Positions 1 through 7,490 of a DNA stretch of 18,175 bases are shown one piece after another. Source of the DNA: Planctomicrobium sp. (GTDB taxonomy: Bacteria; Planctomycetota; Planctomycetia; Planctomycetales; Planctomycetaceae); assembly GCA_029259835.1 (NCBI GenBank), contig JAJDEL010000388.1:1-18175 (forward strand), in the 5' to 3' direction. The notes under the pieces were generated by a model that ran no database searches, had not been told where the DNA came from, and was given only the letters and a program-made list of their open reading frames with translations. The position numbers and the translations under genes were made by a program. Each line of letters starts with the position of its first letter. Within the stretch, counting starts at the first letter, position 1.

Positions 1-1011
1 GTATTCCCAGCTTGGCCTCCCTGCGATGTAGAGAATACGGTTCTTTCGAGTTCCGCGATCAATCGTGATCAGTCGTGAGTTGTTTGCTAATGTCGCCTCT
101 TGAAGCGAGTGGCCCTCAGAGTTTTCTTCCGGTGTGACTGACAACTGGTAGAAACTAACATCTGGTTTCTCCGGCTTGAGTTGAAACCGAACTGTTGCGG
201 GCGAGTCTGCTTGAACAGCGATGATTTTCTGCTGACTCTGTTTGTCCTCAGAGATGTCTTTGTCTTGAAGAGTGACTTCTACGCGAACCTCTTCCGTCGC
301 AGTTGTTGCGATTGTCGCAGTGACCGTCACTGGTGCATCTTCGAACGGGCTTTCCGTCACAGCGACTTGATCAATCGAGACATCAAACAAAGGAGCCGAA
401 GTTGCTGCTTCAAGAATCGGATAAATCGGAACGTTAAGGTGTAGCGTTTCCAGTTGATTGGAGTCACTGGCGTTCCCATCTGAAAGCAAAAGGATCGCCG
501 CCAGCGGTCGATTGCGAAATCGTTGCTCGATTGACTCAAGCGCCGTCGCGAGTTGACTCCTCCGACCATCGAATTCCAGTGCGGAAAAATTTTCGAACTG
601 GTTCAAACGTTCGTCATATGAATATCGCCGCAAGTCAAAATCTTGCGTCAGCCGCGTCAGCCACTCTTCCTGATCGCGTTCCAGTACCGCGATGACGCGG
701 TCACTTCGCGTTTCATCACTCAGATCATGAATCTTCATGCTGGCACTATTGTCGACCAGTAGCACGACAATGTTTTCGCCCGGCCGGATCTGATTTTGGA
801 CAAGTGTCGGATTAAGAAGGCACAATGCTACCAACGCGATCCCGCAGACCTTCAAGGCAATCAGCAATGTTTTGAACGGTACAGACTGAGCCGCAGCGCG
901 GTAAGAAGCAATCAGAAGAAGGAGACTGACAGCGACGACACCGAAGACGGGCCAGCCCCATTGCTGGCTCCCGAATTCAATTGCCCCGAAAATCGGATCA
1001 ACGCTGGTCAC
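1..1011 (-). CDS. VWA-domain integral membrane protein, 5' part (runs off left edge)
   Basis: Open frame of 337 codons read leftward from a GTG at 1009-1011 to base 1, so the C-terminus lies outside the window. An in-frame TGA sits directly before the GTG, and a GGAG lies 6 nt upstream, so this start is well fixed. Two hydrophobic segments (about residues 20-36 and 47-66) are followed by a von Willebrand A-like domain with the MIDAS-type motif DNSAS at 87-91 and a strand ending LLLSDG near 180. A beta-rich stretch follows, and the visible part ends in GRPSWEY. From family knowledge, planctomycete proteins with this layout continue into a class I glutamine-amidotransferase-like domain and often sit near MoxR/DUF58/BatA genes; neither can be seen here. 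Probably inner-membrane anchored with the VWA domain outside the cytoplasm. Function unknown. Confidence 0.85.
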   Translation of the reverse strand, partial: MTSVDPIFGAIEFGSQQWGWPVFGVVAVSLLLLIASYRAAAQSVPFKTLLIALKVCGIALVALCLLNPTLVQNQIRPGENIVVLLVDNSASMKIHDLSDETRSDRVIAVLERDQEEWLTRLTQDFDLRRYSYDERLNQFENFSALEFDGRRSQLATALESIEQRFRNRPLAAILLLSDGNASDSNQLETLHLNVPIYPILEAATSAPLFDVSIDQVAVTESPFEDAPVTVTATIATTATEEVRVEVTLQDKDISEDKQSQQKIIAVQADSPATVRFQLKPEKPDVSFYQLSVTPEENSEGHSLQEATLANNSRLITIDRGTRKNRILYIAGRPSWEY

Positions 1012-1161
1012 TCATAACTCCGTTCGAGGATTGGTGATGTCGGATTGAGACAACAGTCAATACGATAAATGCCTGCTCGTCTGACAACAAGTAGGAAGGC
1101 ACCAGAGAGCAGAATGATCACGCAGGATTCTGCCTTTTCATGCTCGATGACAGGACTATCG

Positions 1162-1191
1162 TTTACGGCAATGTGAGTCATCACGTATAAT
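1162..1191 (+). promoter_or_regulatory. Putative sigma70-type promoter of the cytochrome/DUF1501 operon
   Basis: A -35-like TTTACG at 1162-1167 is followed, after an 18-bp spacer, by a perfect TATAAT at 1186-1191. Transcription would begin near 1198, giving a leader of about 80 nt before the cytochrome gene. The predicted start falls inside the left arm of the hairpin at 1191-1226. The exact -10 is the strong part; the -35 matches only four of six positions. Confidence 0.5.
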
Positions 1192-1226
1192 GGCAGGACA
1201 ATAGATTTCGATCTATTGTCCTGCCA
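1191..1226. other. Perfect 16-bp inverted repeat with TTCG loop (leader hairpin)
   Basis: TGGCAGGACAATAGAT at 1191-1206 is exactly complementary to 1211-1226, with TTCG (1207-1210) as the loop. UUCG-type tetraloops are known to be unusually stable. No T-run follows in either direction (A-rich on the plus strand), so it is not a standard intrinsic terminator. It abuts the TATAAT at 1186-1191, so most of it would form the extreme 5' end of the plus-strand mRNA. It could stabilise the mRNA, bind a dimeric regulator as DNA, or be a small insertion; the sequence does not decide. Confidence 0.75.
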
Positions 1227-1236
1227 AAAACGAACA

Positions 1237-1255
1237 GTCACTTGAAGAAAGTGAC
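1237..1255 (+). other. Second leader hairpin, 7-bp stem
   Basis: GTCACTT (1237-1243) pairs with AAGTGAC (1249-1255) around a GAAGA loop. It lies 24 nt upstream of the chosen GTG of the cytochrome gene and just downstream of the larger hairpin. The sequence CCTGCCA follows at 1256-1262 and repeats the outer right arm of the larger hairpin. Confidence 0.45.
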
Positions 1256-1278
1256 CCTGCCATCAACACAAATTGGGT

Positions 1279-4200
1279 GTGAACTTGCGATTCTTGACAC
1301 GAAGTGATAATTCGATCAAGCGACCGTTCAGAAATCTTGATGCGAGGAGCTTGCATCTGATGGCCGTGCTTCTGTCCACATTTTTCAGTGCCAGTCTCTT
1401 CGCTGAAGATGCTCCTGACTTCGGTCGAGACATTCGCCCGATTCTTTCGAACCATTGCTTTCAATGTCATGGTGCCGACGAAGCAGCTCGTGAGGCGGAC
1501 CTGCGACTTGATGATCGCGAGATTGCAATCGAAATGGGTGCAATCAATCTCGACGAGTTGAGTGAAAGCGAACTCCTTGAGCGAATCCAGTCTCACGATG
1601 AATCGACGCAAATGCCACCGAAAGAGGCGAACAAACCGCTTACGGCAACTCAGATTTCCACACTGGAAAAATGGGTCAAGTCCGGAGCCGACTACAGCGA
1701 ACACTGGGCGTTCCTCCGAATTGAGAAACCGACAGTTCCTGCCACATCCGATGATCCCTGGTGCCGAAATGAAATCGATTCGTTCGTTCTTCGTAAACTG
1801 AGACGCGAACGTCTGACTCCTGCGCCAGAGGCGAATCGAGAAGTCCTCATCCGCAGACTTTATCAAGACTTACTGGGACTGCTGCCTGATCCGAGTGAAG
1901 TCGATGCGTTCTTGAGCGACTCTTCTCCAGATGCGTATGAAAAACTTGTCGACCGTTTACTCACAAGTCCGCATTATGGAGAACGGTGGGGTCGGCACTG
2001 GCTCGATCAGGCGCGGTATGCAGATTCGAGTGGGTACACGATTGATGGCCCGCGCATCATGTGGCCTTACCGTGACTGGGTGATCTCAGCAATCAATGCA
2101 GATATGCCCTTCGATCAATTTACACTGGAGCAACTTGCTGGCGACCTCCTGCCAGAGGCGACGAAAAATCAAATCGTGGCGACAGCTTTTCATCGAAATA
2201 CGATGATCAATCAGGAAGGCGGGGTGAAGGCGGATCAGTTCCGTAACGAAGCATTGATTGACAGAACAAACACAACCGGAGCCGTCTGGCTAGGACTAAC
2301 AGTTGGTTGTGCGCAATGTCATTCACACAAGTTCGATCCGATTTCGCACGACGAATACTACAGCATGTATGCGATTTTCAACGGAGCTGCCGACTCCAAC
2401 AATGTTGGACCAACGGTCGAAGTCCACGAGGACGAAATCTTCGGTTGGAGTGAAGAGCAAAAACAGCAACTGGCAGAGCTAAAGCAGTTGCGAACGCAAG
2501 TTCCTCCTCTGGAAAAACAGGTCAAAGATGTGACGGGCTTGTCAACGGTCGATTGGAACTGGCAGACACCAACACTCCTCAGCCATATCGCCGATGAAAA
2601 CGTTCCACTTAAGAAACTCGAAGATGGCTCTCTGCTCGCGGCAAGCGATGTCGCACCGAATACGTCGTACCACCTCGAAATGCAATCGCCTGAAAAAGAA
2701 AAAACAACGGCATTTCAACTGACCGCGATTCGCCTCCGAGTCCTGACCGATCCATCTCTTCCCAAGAATGGTCCTGGTCTCGCAAGTAATGGAAACTTTG
2801 TGCTCACAAATTTGAATTTAAAGGTCGCTGGCGAAGATCGAAATTTTTCAGTGGCGTGGGCGGATCATAGCCAGCCAAAATTTTCAATCGACGGAGTGAT
2901 TGATGAAGACATCAAGTCAGGATGGGCGATCAATGTCGATGGAACTCAGGCCAAAGCTGGGAAGAAAATGAATGCTCAGCACGAAGCGATTCTTGCTCTC
3001 GCTGAACCGATTGATATCCACGAAAAGACCGTTCAAATTGTGATGGAACACAACACGAATGCGAATTATCAAGTTGGTCGCTTCGCTTTCGATCTCTCGA
3101 CCACTCAAGTTCCGGCCGCTGAAGAGCAGGGAAAAGTAAAAGCCGAGCTTGCTGCTATTAAAAAGAAAGTCAGCGAACTCGAAGCCGTCCTGCCCGGTAA
3201 AGGCAAAGCCGCTAAGCAAATGGTCATCAAGGAACAAAAAGAAACGCCAAAAACCTTCCGACTGATTCGAGGTGACTTCCTCTCTCCAGATGAAGAAGCA
3301 GGTCCATTACTGCCAACTGTGCCTGCCTCGTTAATAACGACGACGGAGGTTCCGAAATTGGAAACTCGCATTGACTTCTCGAACTGGCTGACATCGCGAG
3401 AGAATCCACTCACTGCCAGAGTGACTGTGAACCGAGTCTGGGGGAAGTATTTCGGCCGTGGGCTGGTTGAAACTGAAAACGACTTCGGCTTTCAGGGAAC
3501 GGTGCCCTCGCATCCAGATTTGCTCGATTGGTTGGCAGTGAACCTCATGGAGAATGGTTGGTCGATGAAATCTCTGCATCGAAAAATCGTCACTTCGGCA
3601 ACATACCGGCAAGCAAGCGACTTTAGACCAGAGTTAATGCAGCAAGACCCTGGGAACTATCTGCTGGGACGTCAATCTCGATTCCGAGTTGAAGCCGAAA
3701 TCGTTCGAGATCAAGCACTTGCTGCAAGTGGTTTGCTCACCCCGAAGCTGGGTGGTCCAAGTGTTCATCCACCGCAGCCAGATGGCGTGTATAACTTCAC
3801 CCAAAATAAAAAGAGCTGGCCGACCGAAACCGGTGCGAATCGCTACCGACGGACGATGTATACAATGTTCTACCGTAGCGCGCCGTATCCGTTGCTCACA
3901 ACTTTCGACGCTCCTGACTTCAGCACAACCTGCACCCGCCGAGCACGTTCGAACACGCCACTGCAATCGCTCACTATGGCGAATGATGTCGTATTCCATG
4001 AATTCGCGCAAGGGCTAGCCAAGCGTGTCAACATTGACGAAAGCTTTAAGACTGATCAGGAGAAATGCTTTCAAATGTTCCGCTTAGCGATGACGAGATC
4101 CCCAAACGAATTGGAACGAAAAGTCCTGATGAATTTCCATCAGCGCGAATTCGAACGATTCCAGACAACACCTTCGGCGGCGAATGAATTCGTGAAAAGC

Positions 4201-4293
4201 GACTTGGAAGGGACGGACCGAATCCGACTGGCAGCGCTGACCAGCCTCGCCCGAGTGATCTTGAACGCCGATGAATTTATGACCCGCAACTGA
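1279..4293 (+). CDS. Planctomycete cytochrome C / DUF1549 / DUF1553 protein, exported
   Basis: About 1004 residues. A basic N-terminus and a hydrophobic segment ending SLFA-ED (about residues 27-41) look like a Sec signal peptide, so the protein is exported. PSCyt1 domain follows with a haem-type CFQCH at about 60-64, then DUF1549 (PSCyt2, about 165-370) with a second CxxCH, CAQCH, at about 344-348. Residues about 450-605 resemble the galactose-binding/discoidin-like insert common in this family, then a short charged coiled-coil-like stretch (about 610-650), then DUF1553 (PSD1, about 695-985). Biochemical role unknown; the family is proposed to act with DUF1501 proteins in redox or polymer degradation. 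The start is uncertain: TTG 1273, GTG 1279 and ATG 1360 are in frame. Only the ATG has a GAGGAG (1344-1349), 10 nt upstream, but using it would remove the basic n-region. First gene of an apparent operon. Confidence 0.95.
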   Translation: MNLRFLTRSDNSIKRPFRNLDARSLHLMAVLLSTFFSASLFAEDAPDFGRDIRPILSNHCFQCHGADEAAREADLRLDDREIAIEMGAINLDELSESELLERIQSHDESTQMPPKEANKPLTATQISTLEKWVKSGADYSEHWAFLRIEKPTVPATSDDPWCRNEIDSFVLRKLRRERLTPAPEANREVLIRRLYQDLLGLLPDPSEVDAFLSDSSPDAYEKLVDRLLTSPHYGERWGRHWLDQARYADSSGYTIDGPRIMWPYRDWVISAINADMPFDQFTLEQLAGDLLPEATKNQIVATAFHRNTMINQEGGVKADQFRNEALIDRTNTTGAVWLGLTVGCAQCHSHKFDPISHDEYYSMYAIFNGAADSNNVGPTVEVHEDEIFGWSEEQKQQLAELKQLRTQVPPLEKQVKDVTGLSTVDWNWQTPTLLSHIADENVPLKKLEDGSLLAASDVAPNTSYHLEMQSPEKEKTTAFQLTAIRLRVLTDPSLPKNGPGLASNGNFVLTNLNLKVAGEDRNFSVAWADHSQPKFSIDGVIDEDIKSGWAINVDGTQAKAGKKMNAQHEAILALAEPIDIHEKTVQIVMEHNTNANYQVGRFAFDLSTTQVPAAEEQGKVKAELAAIKKKVSELEAVLPGKGKAAKQMVIKEQKETPKTFRLIRGDFLSPDEEAGPLLPTVPASLITTTEVPKLETRIDFSNWLTSRENPLTARVTVNRVWGKYFGRGLVETENDFGFQGTVPSHPDLLDWLAVNLMENGWSMKSLHRKIVTSATYRQASDFRPELMQQDPGNYLLGRQSRFRVEAEIVRDQALAASGLLTPKLGGPSVHPPQPDGVYNFTQNKKSWPTETGANRYRRTMYTMFYRSAPYPLLTTFDAPDFSTTCTRRARSNTPLQSLTMANDVVFHEFAQGLAKRVNIDESFKTDQEKCFQMFRLAMTRSPNELERKVLMNFHQREFERFQTTPSAANEFVKSDLEGTDRIRLAALTSLARVILNADEFMTRN

Positions 4294-4333
4294 ATCAATT
4301 CTCAAATACTTAATTTTCAGCTGATAAGACTTC

Positions 4334-5776
4334 ATGATGACCACCGAACAGAATCATTTGTCTGAATTACAAAGAGACGCATCGCGTCGGCAGTTTCTTC
4401 AGCAATCTGGATTGACGCTCGGCAGTATTGCGCTGACGAACATGCTCGCTGAGAGTTCTGCCGCGCCTGTCGCTGAACCGATGCAGCCACGTGGTGGACA
4501 CTTCCCGGCGAAGATCAAGAACGTGATCTACCTCTTCATGGCAGGTGGTCCAAGCCAGCTTGAACTCTTCGAACCTAAACCCGTTCTCAATAAGTTTCAT
4601 CAAAAAACTCCACCTGAGAGTCTGACGAAAGGGCGCCGCTTCGCGTTTCTCAAACCAGACACGAAACTCCTCGGTTGCGAACGAAAGTTCCAGAAGTACG
4701 GCGAGTGCGGTATGGACCTCAGCGATTTGCTGCCGCACCATCAGAACATTGTCGACGATGTCTGTTGGCTGCGGGGAATTAAAACAGATGTCTTCAACCA
4801 CGGTCCTGCCAAGTTGTTTATGAACTGCGGATTTCAATCCCCGGGTCGACCAAGCCTCGGTTCCTGGGCAACCTATGGCCTTGGCAGTGAGTCACAAAAC
4901 CTACCTGGATTTGTCGTTTTGCAGTCTGGACCGCGCGGACCACGCGCAGGGAACACACTGTGGTCGAGCGGATTTCTCCCGACGACTTATCAGGGAGTCC
5001 CGTTTCGAAGCACCGGCAGCCCGATTTTAAATCTCGACAATCCCCCGGGCATTACGAGAGATGCGCAGGCGGACTTCACAAATACAGTCGGTCAGTTGAA
5101 TAAGCTGCGCATGGATGTCACTTCTGATCCAGAGATCGCGACGCGAATCAATGCCTACGAAACGGCGTTTGCGATGCAGTCGTCAGCGCCAGAACTGACT
5201 CGCGTCGAGGATGAATCTCAAGCAACTCTCCAGCAGTACGGCATCGAAGCAGGCAAGCCCTCCTTTGCGAAGAATTGCCTTCTCGCCCGTCGATTGGTCG
5301 AACGTGGAACTCGCTTCGTGCAGCTGTATCATACAGACTGGGACCACCATGGCGGAAAAGGTGCCGACCTTCGTGAAGCAATTAATAAAGTTTGCAAAGA
5401 AACTGATCAAGCAGCAGCTGCACTGATTATCGATCTCAAAGCCAGAGGACTTCTCGATGAAACGCTCGTCATCTGGGGCGGCGAGTTTGGACGCACACCA
5501 ATGGGGGAGGTCCGAGAGTCGATCGGCCGCGACCATCACATCGACGCCTTCACGATGTGGATGGCAGGTGGCGGCATCAAGCCGGGACACATCCACGGCA
5601 GCACCGACGAACTCGGCTTCGGCGTCGACACAGGTGAAGTCCACGTCCACGATCTTCATGCCACGATCCTGCACCTCATGGGCCTCGACCACAAACGTCT
5701 GACGTATCGATTCCAAGGCCGGGATTTTCGATTGACCGACGTGCATGGGAATGTGGTGAAAGAGATATTGGCGTGA
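4334..5776 (+). CDS. DUF1501 family protein, Tat-exported
   Basis: A 480-residue protein with a twin-arginine signal, SRRQFL at 17-22, followed by a hydrophobic stretch to about residue 45. It belongs to DUF1501, which is related to the alkaline phosphatase/sulfatase superfamily. Family blocks visible are YLFMAGGPSQLELFEPKP near residue 65, DWDHHGG near 336, WGGEFGRTPMGE near 380 and the GRDHH segment near 397. The His/Asp-rich blocks are consistent with metal binding; the substrate is unknown. It starts 40 nt after the cytochrome gene and its stop overlaps the next start, so the three genes are probably co-transcribed. DUF1501 and DUF1549/1553 genes are habitual neighbours in planctomycetes, which suggests a joint role outside the cytoplasmic membrane. 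ATG codons at 4334 and 4337 are both possible; no strong Shine-Dalgarno is visible. Confidence 0.93.
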   Translation: MMTTEQNHLSELQRDASRRQFLQQSGLTLGSIALTNMLAESSAAPVAEPMQPRGGHFPAKIKNVIYLFMAGGPSQLELFEPKPVLNKFHQKTPPESLTKGRRFAFLKPDTKLLGCERKFQKYGECGMDLSDLLPHHQNIVDDVCWLRGIKTDVFNHGPAKLFMNCGFQSPGRPSLGSWATYGLGSESQNLPGFVVLQSGPRGPRAGNTLWSSGFLPTTYQGVPFRSTGSPILNLDNPPGITRDAQADFTNTVGQLNKLRMDVTSDPEIATRINAYETAFAMQSSAPELTRVEDESQATLQQYGIEAGKPSFAKNCLLARRLVERGTRFVQLYHTDWDHHGGKGADLREAINKVCKETDQAAAALIIDLKARGLLDETLVIWGGEFGRTPMGEVRESIGRDHHIDAFTMWMAGGGIKPGHIHGSTDELGFGVDTGEVHVHDLHATILHLMGLDHKRLTYRFQGRDFRLTDVHGNVVKEILA

Positions 5777-6567
5777 TGAAACTTCAGCAGAGCGTTTGTT
5801 TCATCGTGTTGTTGCCGTCCTTCTTTTTCGGCTGCACAGACAGTGATGATGAAGCGCGGGCCAGACCGTTGTCAGAAATCGAGTTTCGGCGTCGAATTTC
5901 AGACCTCGCAACAGATTACAAGTCGGACGATCCAAATAGTCAGTATCTTTACGACGAAGTCGAGATTGACGTCGAAGACTCATTTTCAAGAGAACTGGCG
6001 TTTCTTCATCACCAGAAACCGCTCTGGGAGAAGCTTACGATCTCTTCGAATGACCCTGGGCTCAATTCGTCAGACATTGATTCACTTATCCCAATCGCAA
6101 ACTTGAAAACTCTCTGGGTTCCTTACATCTCGCCAAATGCATTTGAGAGACTGCACGAAATTGAATCGATCGAAGAATTCTATCTCAGAGGCCGGGGGGA
6201 CTTCGGAAAACAACTTCGTCAATTGAAATCGGTTTCTCCACTTAAAGTTTTGGGACTTTCGCGATCGCGTTACATTCATGACAATTGCCATAAAATTGCA
6301 ATGTACATGCCGAACCTGACTTGGATTGATTTGACAGAAACCGATATCGCTGATGAGGATCTTAGTGAGATCGCAAAATTGAAACACCTTGAGTATTTGC
6401 ACATAGGTAGAACAAGTATTTCTGCAAAAGGCATTGATCACTTGAAGGTATGCACTTCACTCAAAATCGTTTTTGCATACGACATTCAGATTGACTCAAA
6501 AGAATTCAAGGAGTTGCCTTTCACTGTGAAGCTTTCTGCTGAACCAGAATCTGAATCTGTCCCCTAA
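5776..6567 (+). CDS. LRR-like putative lipoprotein
   Basis: A 263-residue protein starting at ATG 5776, whose A is the last base of the upstream TGA. A GTG at 5773 would give a 4-nt overlap instead; either way translational coupling to the DUF1501 gene is likely. The N-terminus has a hydrophobic h-region (8-18) and a lipobox-like FFGC with Cys20, then an Asp/Glu-rich tether, as in lipoproteins. Phe at -3 is non-canonical. Residues about 100-250 hold irregular leucine-rich-repeat-like strands such as LKTLWV, LKVLGLS, LTWIDLTETDI and LEYLHIGRTSI, typical of bacterial LRR proteins that bind other proteins. It is shorter and more divergent than its neighbours. Probably membrane-anchored and exported with the preceding two proteins. 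Its partner is unknown. Confidence 0.8.
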   Translation: MKLQQSVCFIVLLPSFFFGCTDSDDEARARPLSEIEFRRRISDLATDYKSDDPNSQYLYDEVEIDVEDSFSRELAFLHHQKPLWEKLTISSNDPGLNSSDIDSLIPIANLKTLWVPYISPNAFERLHEIESIEEFYLRGRGDFGKQLRQLKSVSPLKVLGLSRSRYIHDNCHKIAMYMPNLTWIDLTETDIADEDLSEIAKLKHLEYLHIGRTSISAKGIDHLKVCTSLKIVFAYDIQIDSKEFKELPFTVKLSAEPESESVP

Positions 6568-6603
6568 GTTTTCTGTGAACTTAATGAGGCCGACATAGAA
6601 CTG

Positions 6604-6615
6604 TTGATATATCAA
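6604..6615. promoter_or_regulatory. 12-bp perfect palindrome upstream of the methyltransferase
   Basis: TTGATATATCAA is its own reverse complement and lies 45 bp before the ATG at 6661, in an AT-rich spacer of 93 bp. It could be an operator or part of a promoter, but no convincing -35/-10 pair is placed around it. A palindrome of this base composition may also arise by chance. Confidence 0.25.
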
Positions 6616-6660
6616 ATATCAATAGCTCGTGTAAAAGTATTTTTGTGCAGGAGTAACTCA

Positions 6661-7449
6661 ATGCATGGCATTTCGAACATAGATGGAAACCGCCGCATCG
6701 ATTGGGGAAAAACTTCTGGAGATTATGCCGTGTATCGGCCTGGGCCACCGCAGAGTTTGTTTGAGAGGTTGCTCGCTCTGGGCATCGGAATTCCAGGACA
6801 GGCGATACTGGACCTTGGGACCGGGACTGGGGTCATGGCGCGGCAGTTCTCACGTCAAGGTGCGGATGTTGTTGGTGTTGATATTTCGGCTGCACAGATT
6901 GGGATGGCTCAAAAATTGGCTCTCGAAGAAGGTCTTGAGGCACAGTTTCATGCCACACCTGCTGAGCAGCTTCCTTGGGAATCACCAAAATTTGACGTGA
7001 TCACGGCGAATCAATGCTGGCTGTACTTCGATTTGAAGAAGATCACCAACGAACTTCGTCGAGTTTTGAAACCAGGTGGTTGTCTGGTGACTTCTCACTT
7101 CTGCTGGTTGCCCAGAGAAGACAAGATCGCGGCGGCGAGTGAATCTCTCATTCTCAAGCATAATCCAGACTGGGGTGCCGCTGACTGGGCAGGTGTGATT
7201 CCTGATGCGCCTGCTTGGTCAAAAGCTAATTTCCGAGTCCGCGAAACGTTTTACTATGACGAACCGATTCCATTCACAAAAGAAACCTGGCGTGGACGAA
7301 TTCGAGCGTGCCGAGGAGTCGGAGCGAGTCTCTCGACAGAAGAAGTCGCATTGTTTGATGCCGAGCATCAAAAACTTCTCGACGAAATCGCTGATGAGTC
7401 GTTCACCGTTCTCCATCGGATTGACGCGCACGTCATTGATCTCAATTAG
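6661..7449 (+). CDS. Class I SAM-dependent methyltransferase
   Basis: A 262-residue protein. The ATG at 6661 is chosen over an in-frame upstream start (6604) because AGGAG at 6649-6653 lies 7 nt before it and the family homology begins just after it. The Rossmann fold is clear: motif I ILDLGTGTG at about 49-57, an acidic end to strand 2 at VVGVDIS, motif post-II near AEQLPW, and the FDVITANQCWLYFD block followed by LRRVLKPGGCLV. The C-terminal part (TWRGRIRACRGVGASLS and the following helices) matches stand-alone UbiE/BioC-like methyltransferases. Substrate unknown. Cytosolic, with no signal peptide. It follows the LRR lipoprotein by 93 nt and has its own Shine-Dalgarno, so it may be a separate unit. 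It converges on rsgA. Confidence 0.9.
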   Translation: MHGISNIDGNRRIDWGKTSGDYAVYRPGPPQSLFERLLALGIGIPGQAILDLGTGTGVMARQFSRQGADVVGVDISAAQIGMAQKLALEEGLEAQFHATPAEQLPWESPKFDVITANQCWLYFDLKKITNELRRVLKPGGCLVTSHFCWLPREDKIAAASESLILKHNPDWGAADWAGVIPDAPAWSKANFRVRETFYYDEPIPFTKETWRGRIRACRGVGASLSTEEVALFDAEHQKLLDEIADESFTVLHRIDAHVIDLN

Positions 7450-7456
7450 CACGCGT

Positions 7457-7476
7457 CTCATTCAGAATGAACTGAG
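7457..7476. terminator. Candidate bidirectional terminator between convergent genes
   Basis: CTCATTCA (7457-7464) can pair with TGAACTGAG (7468-7476) across a GAA loop, with one bulged C. It occupies the 41-nt gap between the stops of the plus-strand methyltransferase and the minus-strand rsgA. The right side continues GAATTTCT, only weakly T-rich, so this is a modest candidate. Confidence 0.35.
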
Positions 7477-7490
7477 GAATTTCTACTTGG

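Noticed and set aside
1191..1226. Reading the long hairpin as an intrinsic terminator.
   Set aside because: No T-run follows on either strand, and the preceding TATAAT places it at a transcript start, not an end.
1008..1241. 77-codon minus-strand frame whose stop overlaps the GTG of the VWA gene (GTGA).
   Set aside because: Its 5' part runs through the perfect hairpin, it has no clear Shine-Dalgarno, and its sequence matches nothing I recognise. The overlap is tempting but probably chance.
1213..1866. 217-codon minus-strand frame.
   Set aside because: Lies antisense to the N-terminal part of the cytochrome gene, whose domains are clear; a frame shadow.
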